Assembly (NCBI GenBank): GCA_013153765.1
Contig: JAADDT010000009.1
Coordinates: forward strand, 1 to 15,821
Direction: 5' to 3'
Length of the DNA: 15,821 bases
Source of the DNA: Aquificota bacterium
GTDB taxonomy: Bacteria > Aquificota > Aquificia > Aquificales > Hydrogenothermaceae
A program made the translations under genes and the position numbers. Position 1 is the first letter of the stretch. Every line of letters starts with the position of its first letter. Under the pieces are notes generated by a model, which had not been told where the DNA came from, made no database searches, and saw only the letters and a program-made list of their open reading frames with translations. Positions 1 through 7,292 of this stretch are shown here, piece after piece.

Positions 1-528
1 GGCTACCTGCCGTTTTTTGAGGACGTGGAATACCACGTTTTCCTCCAGAAAACCAGAAACATAGACCACGAATACAACAACGTAAAGTCGGACGACTTTG
101 TAGGCTTCCAGCTTAAAAAATATTTTTCTCCAAGAAAATACATAGGGGTAAACGGCGGGAGGTTTTACGATACGGACTTTAAGGAAACTGCCGTTTTTGG
201 AGGTCTGTTTGCGTACCTGAACCTGAAGCGTTTTTACCTGTTTGGTGAAGGTTATTTCGCTTACGAGGACGAAAAACACCACGCCAGCTATCCTAAAAAG
301 GTTGACAAGTGGTCTTACTATGTCCAGTCCGCTTACAGGGTTTTTTCAAAAAACTACCTTACCGTAAGGAACGAGTACTTTAAGGACAGGTCTGACGGCG
401 GTTATCTTAACGTGTGGACTGTAGGGTGGAACTACAAGCCCAGATTTAACATATCTTTAAAAGGGGAGTACCAGATTTTTGAAAAAAGGCACAACAGGTT
501 TTTAACCTCCTTTGCCGTTTTGTTTTAA
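1..528 (+). CDS. Outer-membrane beta-barrel protein, C-terminal part (5' end outside window)
   Basis: The reading frame is open from base 1, so this is the last 175 residues of a longer protein. What is visible is a run of short amphipathic stretches rich in alternating Tyr/Phe, separated by charged polar turns, for example around KYIGVNGGRFYD, FYLFGEGYFAYED and YLNVWTVGWNYK. The chain ends in SFAVLF, and a terminal phenylalanine is the usual C-terminal signature recognised by the BAM outer-membrane assembly machinery. I infer a porin-like or other barrel protein. No specific family or substrate can be named from this fragment. It ends 6 bases before the next gene and probably shares its operon with the small binding-protein-like gene and the two-component pair. 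Confidence 0.7.
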   Translation, partial: GYLPFFEDVEYHVFLQKTRNIDHEYNNVKSDDFVGFQLKKYFSPRKYIGVNGGRFYDTDFKETAVFGGLFAYLNLKRFYLFGEGYFAYEDEKHHASYPKKVDKWSYYVQSAYRVFSKNYLTVRNEYFKDRSDGGYLNVWTVGWNYKPRFNISLKGEYQIFEKRHNRFLTSFAVLF

Positions 529-534
529 ATTTTT

Positions 535-978
535 ATGAAATTAAACAGCTGGTTTAGGGTCTTAATAATATGGCTTTTTTTAAACCTTTCCGTAAAAGCG
601 GACGTGGTGGTGATCACGGGAAAGGACACGCCGATAAACAGGCTTTCAAAGGAGGAGCTTAAGGAAATCTACCTTAAAATAAGGGTTTTTGTAAACGGTC
701 AGCAGGTAATTCCCGTAAACCTGCCTCCAAACTCTCCTGTCAGGAAAGTCTTCCAGAAAAAAGTGCTTGAGATGGACGACGAACAGCTTAACCTTTACTG
801 GAACGAGATGTACTTCCACGGGATAGAGCCTCCTTTAGTCCTTTCTTCTGAAGAAGCTGTAAAAAGGTTTGTAAAAAAGGTAAAAGGGGCAATAGGTTAT
901 ATAAGTAAGGAAAAAGTGGAAAAAGGTTTAAAAATACTTTATACAATCAGGGAAGATGAAAAAGGTACTGATAATTGA
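535..978 (+). CDS. Small exported PstS/PBP-like domain protein
   Basis: This 147-residue protein has a signal peptide: Lys2, a hydrophobic core at about residues 8-18 and a likely cleavage after VKA (about residue 22). The mature part resembles the PBP-like domain of phosphate ABC-transporter binding proteins (PstS family). Supporting motifs are LSKEELKEIYL after the first strand, NGQQVIPVNLP, RKVFQKKVL, YWNEMYFHG and the AIGYIS strand near the end. It is about half the size of a full binding protein, so it looks like a single-lobe version, often annotated as a phosphate ABC transporter substrate-binding protein. No transporter genes are adjacent. It sits between a barrel protein and a receiver/kinase pair, so I infer a periplasmic sensing role. 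No clear Shine-Dalgarno precedes the ATG. The start is set by the signal peptide. The last 23 bases overlap the receiver gene. Confidence 0.75.
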   Translation: MKLNSWFRVLIIWLFLNLSVKADVVVITGKDTPINRLSKEELKEIYLKIRVFVNGQQVIPVNLPPNSPVRKVFQKKVLEMDDEQLNLYWNEMYFHGIEPPLVLSSEEAVKRFVKKVKGAIGYISKEKVEKGLKILYTIREDEKGTDN

Positions 979-1306
979 CGACAACGAACAAAATAGGCTT
1001 TTGGTTAAGTTGGTTTTGGAGCAGAACGGCTATCAGGTAATAGAGGCTGAAAGCGGTGTGGACGGCATCAGGAAGGCTATAGACCATCTGCCGGACTTGA
1101 TAATTCTGGACATTATGATGCCACAGGTAAGCGGTTGGGAGGTTATGGAAGTGCTGAAGGAAAACACCGCCACAAAAAAGATACCTGTTGTCGTGCTTAC
1201 CGCTTTAGACCAGATTGGTGATCTGGAAGCGGACGGCTACCTCCAAAAACCGCTTGACGTTGCCAGACTGCTGGAGACCGTTGCGGAAGCGGTAAAATGG
1301 GACTGA
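956..1306 (+). CDS. Stand-alone response-regulator receiver protein (CheY-like)
   Basis: This 116-residue protein is a single receiver domain that accepts phosphate from a histidine kinase. The canonical residues are present: the acidic pair Asp8-Asp9, phospho-acceptor Asp52 in the LILDIMMP strand, Thr82 (VVLTA) and Lys98 followed by Pro99 (LQKPL). No DNA-binding, GGDEF or other output domain follows. It therefore acts either through protein contacts, as CheY and Spo0F do, or as a phosphorelay intermediate. Its ATG lies inside the 3' end of the upstream gene. Its 3' end overlaps the sensor kinase gene by 10 bases, so the two are very likely translationally coupled partners. Confidence 0.92.
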   Translation: MKKVLIIDDNEQNRLLVKLVLEQNGYQVIEAESGVDGIRKAIDHLPDLIILDIMMPQVSGWEVMEVLKENTATKKIPVVVLTALDQIGDLEADGYLQKPLDVARLLETVAEAVKWD

Positions 1307-3303
1307 AAAGTATCAGGTACAGGATAGTTCTGGGTTTTCTGGTGGCAGGTCTCGTACCTTTTACAGCCTCCCTTTTTTTCGTTTTTAAAAAGGGTGAGGA
1401 GCATCTGGAAAAAAACATAATAAACCAGCAGTTCAGCCAGTTAAGGTTTTTTGAAAAGGTTGTTGTCAGGGACTTCCACAACCTTCAGACCGAGCTTCAC
1501 TTCTGGGCAGGCAGTCAGATACTAAACGACATACTGGTTGACGACATAGACAAAAGAATTCAAAAGTTCCTGATAACCATAAGGGAAAAAAGGGAGATAG
1601 AGGGTGTTCTTGCGGTGGCTGACAGGGAAGGGAAGGTGATAGCCTCAACGGAAAGGGGACTGCTGGGAAAAAAACTTGACAAAAAGTACCTTTCGGGTTT
1701 TTTTACAGACCTGCACAGCATACCTTTCCTTGACCGTCCGGTGATGAAGTTTTCCGTTCCGGTCTTTTCCCAGTTCGGCGGTGAAAGGATAGGCTACTTC
1801 CTCCTGTTCCTCTTTCCCGAATACTTTAAAAGCTACGCCTTGTCTTCTGACAGCACCGCAACCTCCCTTTACCACGCCAAAACAGGCTATTTTGTAGGTA
1901 AAAAGGTAAAACTGCCAGAAAACATAGGCAGGGAAGGTTATTTCCAGAATGAAGGCTTTCTCGTTCTTTACAAAAGGATAGGTGATTTTTACCTTAAAAA
2001 CTGGTACATAGCAGTCCAGATAGACAGGCAGTTATTGTTTGCACCGATAAACTCAATGAAGATAACTTTCCTCGGCATTGCGGTCGGCGGGGTTTTCCTT
2101 ATTTTGCTTCTTTCAACTCTGCTTGCCTCAAGGCTTGTAAGACCGATAGAAGCACTTACGCAGACGGCGGACTACATATCACGGACCAAGGACTACTCAA
2201 AAAGGGTGGCTGTGGAGGGTGATGACGAGATAGCAGTCCTTTCAAGGGCTTTCAACAGAATGCTTGGGGAGATAGAAAACGCTTTGGAAAAGATAAGGGA
2301 GGAAAACAGGGAAAGGCTGAGGCTGTTTACAAAGCTGATAGAGATAATAAACAAAATAAACCTTGCAAACAGCGAAAGGGAGGTTGTGGAGATTGCCACA
2401 AGGGAGCTTAAGGAATTTTTGGGCATTGAAGGGATACGGTTCGTAAAGGAGAAAAAAGGGGAAGGTATATACATACCTGTGGACAGGGAGACGGTAAAGG
2501 GTTTTATACACATAGACCTGAAAAGGCGGTTAAGCAGGGAGGAGGAGGAATTTTTCCGTTCAATAGGCAGAATGGTAAACCTTTACATAGAAAGGCTGGA
2601 GCTTCTCCACAAAGCACAGTCAGCCTCACAGGCAAAGTCCTCCTTCCTTTCAAACATATCCCATGAGCTTCGGACACCGCTTAACAGTATTATCGGCTTT
2701 GCACAGTTTTTACAGATGGGGGAGGAAGACCACAGTAGAAAGAAAGCACTCCACAGCATAGAGGTTGCAGGTAGGCACCTGCTTGAGATAATAAACGACA
2801 TTCTGGACTTTGCAAAGACGGAAGCGGGAGCGGTGAAGGTAAACAAAACCGTATTTCCCTTAAAAAAACTACTTGACGAGGTAAGGGCTATAATAACGCC
2901 GGCTGTGGAGGAGAAAGGACTTGAGCTTATTTTTCCGGAAGACGTTGATTTTCAGGTGAATACGGACTACAGACTGCTTAAACAGGTGCTTTTAAACCTG
3001 CTTTCAAACGCCGTAAAGTTCACGGAAAAGGGCAGTATCCGTTTGAAGGTTTATCCTGAAGGGGACAGGCTGTTTTTTGAGGTTATTGATACGGGAATAG
3101 GCATACCTCCACAAAACCTGAAGGAGTTGTTTAAGGACTTTACACAGCTTGAAAATCCCTTACAGAAAAAATACAGGGGAACGGGTCTGGGTCTTGCCAT
3201 ATCAAGGAGGTACGTTGAGCTACTGGGGGGAGAGATATGGGCGGAAAGCGAAGGGGAAGGGAAGGGGGCTAAGTTCGTGTTTTACATTCCGTTTAATGTT
3301 TAA
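1297..3303 (+). CDS. Membrane sensor histidine kinase (sensor-HAMP-GAF-like-HisKA-HATPase)
   Basis: This 668-residue protein has membrane segment 1 at about residues 8-28. A periplasmic sensor region of roughly 220 residues follows, with a Cache-like feel but not assigned with certainty. Membrane segment 2 is at about 256-278 and is followed by a HAMP linker (RPIEALTQTADYI, to about 335). Next come a probable diverged GAF domain (about 345-435), a coiled linker and a HisKA domain with phospho-acceptor His456 in SHELRTPLNSIIGF. The ATPase domain has N box Asn571 (LLSNAVKFTEKG), the D598 box (DTGIGIP), an F box and G2 box GTGLGLA from Gly628. All kinase motifs are intact, and there is no C-terminal receiver because a separate one is encoded just upstream. 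The start follows the receiver gene with a 10-base overlap. The last 11 bases overlap the oppositely directed purH gene. Confidence 0.95.
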   Translation: MGLKSIRYRIVLGFLVAGLVPFTASLFFVFKKGEEHLEKNIINQQFSQLRFFEKVVVRDFHNLQTELHFWAGSQILNDILVDDIDKRIQKFLITIREKREIEGVLAVADREGKVIASTERGLLGKKLDKKYLSGFFTDLHSIPFLDRPVMKFSVPVFSQFGGERIGYFLLFLFPEYFKSYALSSDSTATSLYHAKTGYFVGKKVKLPENIGREGYFQNEGFLVLYKRIGDFYLKNWYIAVQIDRQLLFAPINSMKITFLGIAVGGVFLILLLSTLLASRLVRPIEALTQTADYISRTKDYSKRVAVEGDDEIAVLSRAFNRMLGEIENALEKIREENRERLRLFTKLIEIINKINLANSEREVVEIATRELKEFLGIEGIRFVKEKKGEGIYIPVDRETVKGFIHIDLKRRLSREEEEFFRSIGRMVNLYIERLELLHKAQSASQAKSSFLSNISHELRTPLNSIIGFAQFLQMGEEDHSRKKALHSIEVAGRHLLEIINDILDFAKTEAGAVKVNKTVFPLKKLLDEVRAIITPAVEEKGLELIFPEDVDFQVNTDYRLLKQVLLNLLSNAVKFTEKGSIRLKVYPEGDRLFFEVIDTGIGIPPQNLKELFKDFTQLENPLQKKYRGTGLGLAISRRYVELLGGEIWAESEGEGKGAKFVFYIPFNV

Positions 3304-4840
3304 AGTGCCTCATACCTGTAAAGATCATAGCTATCCCGTGTTCGTCCGCCGCCTGAATTACCTCCGGGTCCCTTATTGAGCCTCCGGGCTGTACGACAGC
3401 AGTAATGCCGTGTTCTGCCGCAAAGTCAATACTGTCCCTGAAGGGGAAAAACGCCTCCGAAGCCAGAACCGCACCTTCCGTTTGAAGACCGAACTCTTTA
3501 GCCTTTTTTACGGCTGTTTCAAGGCTGTCAACACGGGAGGTCTGTCCTCCACCTATGCCGATTGTTGCCTTATCCCTGCCTATTACGACAGAGTTTGACT
3601 TTACGTGTTTTACCACCTTCAGGCTGAATATAAGGTCTTCAACCTCCCTTTCTGTAGGCTGTCTTTTACTTACCACCTCCCATTTTTCGTAAAGTCCCAA
3701 ATCCCTGTCCTGAACAAGCAGACCGCCTGAAATCCTTCTGTATTCAAGTCCCTCCGGATTTTTTCCTATGTTTTTAATCCTTACCAGCCTGAGGTTTTTC
3801 TTTTTTTGGGATAAAAACCTGAAAGCCTCCTCCTCAAAGTCCGGAGCAACGATCACCTCAAGGAAGGTTTCCACCAAAGCCTGTGCGGTTTTAAGGTTTA
3901 CAGGTCTGTTGAAGGCAACGATACCGCCGAATGCGGATTTAGGGTCCCTTGACAGGGCTTCCCTGTAAGCCTCCTCCTGACTTTTCCTTACAGCCACACC
4001 GCAGGGGTTGTTGTGTTTCACGATAACGCAGGCAGTATCCTCAAACTCCCTTACAAGGTTTACAGCCGCATCAACGTCAAGGTAGTTGTTGTAAGACATT
4101 TCCTTACCGTGTAGAACGTCGCTTTCCGCAACGGACAGTCCTGTATATTCCAGAGGTGATACGTAAACCGCACCTTCCTGATGGGGGTTTTCTCCATACC
4201 GCAGGGTTGTTCTTTTTCTGAACGGTATGGAAAGCTGGTACGGGAACTTTTCGTTTATGCCGAGCTTTTGATCAAGAACCGAGGCTATAACGCTGTCGTA
4301 ATAGGCAGTATGCCTGAAAGCCTTTACCGCCAGCCTTTCCCTAAGCTGTAGGTCTGTCTCTCCCTTTTCTTTAAGCTGGTAAACCACAAAGTCGTAATCG
4401 TCAGGGTCAACGATAATCGTAGTCCACCTGTAGTTTTTTGCGGAAGCCCTTACCATTGCAGGACCGCCAATGTCTATGTTCTCTATTATCTGATCTATCC
4501 CTGCACCTTTCCTTACAGTTTCCTCAAAGGGGTAGAGGTTTATGGCAACGATGTCTATAGGCTGTATTCCCTGCTGTTCTAACTGCTTCATGTATTCCGG
4601 ATTGTCCCTTACCGCAAGCAGACCGCCGTGTATCTTCGGGTGGAGGGTTTTTACTCTACCTCCCATTATTTCCGGAAAGCCGGTTATCTGGGACACCTCA
4701 ATTACCGGAATGCCGTTTTCCCGCAGAACTTTTGCCGTTCCTGAAGAGGATACTATTTCGTATCCCATCTCCACCAGAGCCTTTGCAAAGTCAACAACGC
4801 CTCTCTTGTCAGAAACGGATATTAAAGCTCTTTTCTTCAT
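3293..4840 (-). CDS. purH: Bifunctional purine synthesis protein PurH (AICAR transformylase / IMP cyclohydrolase)
   Basis: The enzyme catalyses the last two steps of IMP synthesis: formyl transfer from 10-formyl-THF to AICAR, then ring closure. At 515 residues it has the usual length. The N-terminal MGS-like cyclohydrolase domain begins KKRALISVSDKRGVVDFA, with SSSGTAKVL and GGRVKTLHPKIHGGLLAVR downstream. The transformylase domain carries the KHNNPCG motif with catalytic Lys275-His276. The protein ends in the family-typical IAMIFTGMRHFKH. A strong GGAGGAG ribosome site precedes the ATG. It lies 14 bases downstream of a small membrane-protein gene on the same strand and is probably co-transcribed with it. 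Its stop codon lies inside the end of the convergent sensor-kinase gene. Confidence 0.98.
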   Translation of the reverse strand: MKKRALISVSDKRGVVDFAKALVEMGYEIVSSSGTAKVLRENGIPVIEVSQITGFPEIMGGRVKTLHPKIHGGLLAVRDNPEYMKQLEQQGIQPIDIVAINLYPFEETVRKGAGIDQIIENIDIGGPAMVRASAKNYRWTTIIVDPDDYDFVVYQLKEKGETDLQLRERLAVKAFRHTAYYDSVIASVLDQKLGINEKFPYQLSIPFRKRTTLRYGENPHQEGAVYVSPLEYTGLSVAESDVLHGKEMSYNNYLDVDAAVNLVREFEDTACVIVKHNNPCGVAVRKSQEEAYREALSRDPKSAFGGIVAFNRPVNLKTAQALVETFLEVIVAPDFEEEAFRFLSQKKKNLRLVRIKNIGKNPEGLEYRRISGGLLVQDRDLGLYEKWEVVSKRQPTEREVEDLIFSLKVVKHVKSNSVVIGRDKATIGIGGGQTSRVDSLETAVKKAKEFGLQTEGAVLASEAFFPFRDSIDFAAEHGITAVVQPGGSIRDPEVIQAADEHGIAMIFTGMRHFKH

Positions 4841-4854
4841 AACTCCTCCTTCAG

Positions 4855-5064
4855 CTAACTTTTAAAAAAGAAATAGTATATTAAAAAACCGGACAGTAAG
4901 CCCAGTGATACGATGCCTATCTCCGCAAAGAAAAGCATACTGTCGTCCATTTTCAGTAAAAGCCTGTCAAAAAGGAAAGCAAGGAAAGGCAGGAACATAA
5001 GACCTGTAAGTATGAGTATTACGGTAAACGGGTTTTTACCTTTTTTTCCCTTACTTTTCTCCAT
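4855..5064 (-). CDS. Small two-helix membrane protein, unrecognised
   Basis: This is a 69-residue protein. The N-terminus is strongly basic (EKSKGKKGKN), followed by two hydrophobic helices at about residues 12-32 and 44-67, with a charged loop around DRLLLKMDD between them. By the positive-inside rule the N-terminus should be cytoplasmic, and with two helices the C-terminus should be too. I chose the ATG at 5064 because GGGAGAAG lies just upstream of it. An ATG 12 codons further upstream has no ribosome site and would add a non-conserved-looking head. I recognise no family. The 14-base gap to purH suggests one transcript, but a role in purine metabolism is not implied by the sequence. Confidence 0.7.
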   Translation of the reverse strand: MEKSKGKKGKNPFTVILILTGLMFLPFLAFLFDRLLLKMDDSMLFFAEIGIVSLGLLSGFLIYYFFFKS

Positions 5065-5116
5065 ACTTCTCCCTTTGTTGTAAAATATTACTAATTCCAA
5101 ACCAGCGGAGGGTCCT
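5065..5116. promoter_or_regulatory. Divergent intergenic region between small membrane protein/purH and asd
   Basis: These 52 bases must hold the promoters or leaders of both divergent genes. I see the ribosome site GGAGGGT (5107-5113) close before the asd start, and GGGAGAAG on the minus strand before the small gene. An AT-rich core, TAAAATATTA (about 5081-5090), could supply -10 elements for either strand. I find no convincing -35 partner at normal spacing, so the promoters are not assigned. Confidence 0.4.
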
Positions 5117-6130
5117 ATGAAAAATTATAACATTGCCATACTTGGAGCGACAGGAGCGGTAGGTCAAACCATGTTAAGGGTTCTGGAAGAAAGGAACTTT
5201 CCGGTAAATGAGATAAAACTCCTTGCCTCCGAAAGGTCTGCCGGTAAGGAGCTTGAGTTTATGGGTATAAAGTACAGGGTAGAGCCGGTCTCTCCCGAAG
5301 CATTTGAAGGGGTGGACATAGCACTGTTTTCCGCAGGTGGTTCAAGGAGTAAACAGTGGGCACCTGTGGCTGTGGAAAAAGGGGCGGTGGTTATAGACAA
5401 CAGCTCCGCCTTCAGAATGGACGACGACGTTCCTCTGGTAGTACCTGAGGTAAATCCGGAGGACGTGAAGTGGCACAAAGGGATAATCGCCAATCCTAAC
5501 TGCTCCACCATACAGATGGTAGTGGCACTTAATCCGATACATAAAGCAAAGGGGATAAAAAGGGTTATCGTGGCAACCTATCAGGCAGTATCCGGGGCAG
5601 GGGCTACGGCAATAAAAGACCTTGAGGAGGAGACGAAGGCTTACTTTGAGGGGAAGTACTACTATCCGGAGGCACTGCCTAACCACATAGCCTTCAACGT
5701 TATTCCACACATAGATGTTTTTATGGACAACGGCTACACGAAGGAAGAGATGAAGATGTTTAACGAGACGCGTAAGATAATGCACGCACCGGACATAAAG
5801 GTGTCCGCAACCTGCGTAAGGGTACCTGTGTTTTACGGACACAGTGAGGCTGTGGTTGTGGAGACACAAGAGCCTATAACTCCGGAGGAAGCAAAACAGC
5901 TGTTGAAGGAAGCTCCCGGTATCATACTGGAGGACGAGCCGGAAAACAACGTCTATCCTATGCCTGTAGAGGTTGCAGGCAGGGACGAGGTGTTTGTGGG
6001 AAGGATAAGGAAAGACCTTGCCTTTGACAACGGCATATCAATGTGGGTCGTGGCGGACAACCTGAGGAAAGGGGCGGCAACGAACGCCGTCCAGATAGCC
6101 GAGCTTCTGGTGGAATACGGGCTTGTTTAG
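5117..6130 (+). CDS. asd: Aspartate-semialdehyde dehydrogenase
   Basis: The enzyme reduces aspartyl-4-phosphate to aspartate semialdehyde with NADPH, at the branch point to lysine/diaminopimelate, threonine and methionine. The 337-residue length fits the family. The Rossmann NADP-binding loop is GATGAVGQ at about residues 10-17. The catalytic cysteine is Cys129 in NPNCST, followed by the conserved YQAVSGAGATAIKDLEEE region and the C-terminal DNLRKGAATNAVQIAELL segment. Features are complete and nothing looks degraded. The gene is flanked by divergent purH and convergent DUF151 genes, so it is transcribed alone. Its TAG stop shares bases with the stop of the convergent gene. Confidence 0.97.
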   Translation: MKNYNIAILGATGAVGQTMLRVLEERNFPVNEIKLLASERSAGKELEFMGIKYRVEPVSPEAFEGVDIALFSAGGSRSKQWAPVAVEKGAVVIDNSSAFRMDDDVPLVVPEVNPEDVKWHKGIIANPNCSTIQMVVALNPIHKAKGIKRVIVATYQAVSGAGATAIKDLEEETKAYFEGKYYYPEALPNHIAFNVIPHIDVFMDNGYTKEEMKMFNETRKIMHAPDIKVSATCVRVPVFYGHSEAVVVETQEPITPEEAKQLLKEAPGIILEDEPENNVYPMPVEVAGRDEVFVGRIRKDLAFDNGISMWVVADNLRKGAATNAVQIAELLVEYGLV

Positions 6131-6717
6131 TTTTCTTTCTCCTTATCCTCCGGCTTTATGGCAAAGTCTTCCGGCTTTGCGTTCTCAAGGAGTTTCCTGA
6201 ACTCTTCAAGCTCCCTGTCAATGTCCTGCTGTTTTTCCGTCTTTGTCTCCACCTGACCTTGGACTTCCTGTCCGGCAGTTTCCGGGCTGTTTTCAACCTG
6301 TTTGGAAGCTTCAAGCAGTTCCTTCAGGCTCAGCTTTTGGAAAACGCTTTCCTCAATGTAGATAGGTGCGTTAAAGCGGAGGGCAAGGTTTATGGCATCA
6401 CTGGGTCTTGCGTCAACTCTGACCTCTTCACCGTCCTTTTCAATAACCACGTCAGCAATGTAGGTGTTTTCCCTTTTTTCAGGTATTTCAACGTATTTAA
6501 CAACACCGCCTAAAGCCTCAACAACATTTTTCATAAGGTCGTAGGTCAGTGGTCTTGGCGTTTCCAGACCGCTTTGGCTGATTATTATCCCTTCAGCTTC
6601 GGACACACCTATCCATATTGGGTATATCTCGTCCTCGTTTTCTATGTTGGCAAGCATAACTATCGGAGAGCCTGTTATTGAGTCAAGTCCTATATTTCTA
6701 ACCTTTACCTGTATCAT
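6127..6717 (-). CDS. Bifunctional nuclease family protein (DUF151/BFN)
   Basis: This 196-residue protein matches the DUF151 family, also called bifunctional nuclease domain proteins and reported in plants and bacteria as having RNase/DNase activity. Visible family features are the N-terminal strand ending in GSPIVML, the YPIWIGVSEAEGI motif (about residues 32-43), the PRPLTYDLM motif and the signature ARPSDAINLALR (from about residue 103). The C-terminal tail after about residue 125 is acidic and Gln/Glu-rich, probably disordered. It ends in an LEEFRKLLENAKPEDF segment that also occurs in many bacterial members. The biological role of such proteins in thermophiles is not established. The ATG at 6717 is chosen because GGAGG lies 8 bases upstream. 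An in-frame TTG at 6732 overlaps that ribosome site and is unlikely. Confidence 0.9.
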   Translation of the reverse strand: MIQVKVRNIGLDSITGSPIVMLANIENEDEIYPIWIGVSEAEGIIISQSGLETPRPLTYDLMKNVVEALGGVVKYVEIPEKRENTYIADVVIEKDGEEVRVDARPSDAINLALRFNAPIYIEESVFQKLSLKELLEASKQVENSPETAGQEVQGQVETKTEKQQDIDRELEEFRKLLENAKPEDFAIKPEDKEKEN

Positions 6718-6872
6718 AGCTAAAACCTCCAAAGGTTTAATAAATCTAACAACACTAATATAATATTTTCTACATTATATATTATATATATAAGCGGATT
6801 TTTCAAGTCCAAACCGGTTGCTAAAGTATTAATTTTCTATATAATTGATAGTTAGATAAAAAGGAGGCTGTG
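6718..6872. promoter_or_regulatory. AT-rich divergent promoter region (DUF151 / DUF2203)
   Basis: These 155 bases separate two divergent genes. On the plus strand, TTGCTA at 6818-6823, a 16-base spacer and a perfect TATAAT at 6840-6845 form a good sigma-70-type promoter. AAGGAGG at 6861-6867 follows as the ribosome site. On the minus strand, TTGAAA (complement of 6801-6806) with -10-like hexamers about 14-16 bases away in the AT tract is a weaker candidate for the DUF151 gene. The TA-repeat tract at about 6757-6791 has dyad character and would melt easily. I see no riboswitch or hairpin terminator. Confidence 0.6.
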
Positions 6873-7292
6873 ATGAAGTACTTCACGCTGAAAGAGGCAA
6901 ACAGCATTCTCCCCCAGATAAAACTGCTGGTTGACGAGATCAGGGAAAAAAGGGAGAAGCTTTACAGGGTTATAGAGGTTTACGAGGAAGAGGTTGAGGG
7001 TCAGAACGACGAGCTTGAGATAATGTTCCTTAAAACGCAGATAAACGAGACTAACGAGGAGATAAACGAGCTTATAGAAATAATAGAAAGCTTCGGCACT
7101 TTCGTTAAGGGTATTGATCCATTTCTGGTGGACTTTCCTGCAGTCCACAACGGTGAGGAGATTTACCTGTGCTGGCAGGAGGGGGAAAGCAGTATCCAGT
7201 ACTGGCACAGGGTATCTGAAGGGTACGCAGGCAGGAAACACGTCTCACTCCTAAACGAGGACAGCGGGACTAAGGACAAAACGGGTATTTAG
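6873..7292 (+). CDS. DUF2203 family protein
   Basis: This 139-residue protein matches the DUF2203 family of unknown function. The N-terminus KYFTLKEANSILPQI is typical. Residues about 15-80 form a long charged helix or coiled coil of Glu/Lys/Ile/Leu. The C-terminal module has the family motifs GTFVKGIDPFLVDFPA, YLCWQEGE, YWHRVSEGYAGR, which are also seen in better-known members. No catalytic role is known to me. I place the start at the ATG at 6873, 5 bases after AAGGAGG, rather than the GTG immediately before it, which is too close to the ribosome site. The gene has its own good promoter. Its TAG stop overlaps the stop of the convergent dxs gene by 4 bases. Confidence 0.88.
   Translation: MKYFTLKEANSILPQIKLLVDEIREKREKLYRVIEVYEEEVEGQNDELEIMFLKTQINETNEEINELIEIIESFGTFVKGIDPFLVDFPAVHNGEEIYLCWQEGESSIQYWHRVSEGYAGRKHVSLLNEDSGTKDKTGI

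Noticed and set aside
5034..5058. T-rich run that looks like a terminator tail
   Set aside because: It is the complement of lysine codons in the basic N-terminus of the small membrane protein, and no stem precedes it.
5342..5869. 175-codon open frame antisense to asd
   Set aside because: It lies wholly inside the clearly coding asd gene, has no ribosome site, and its translation is rich in His/Cys/Tyr without family features. It is a shadow frame.
6718..6732. Upstream TTG start for the DUF151 gene adding five residues
   Set aside because: The TTG overlaps the GGAGG site that serves the ATG at 6717.
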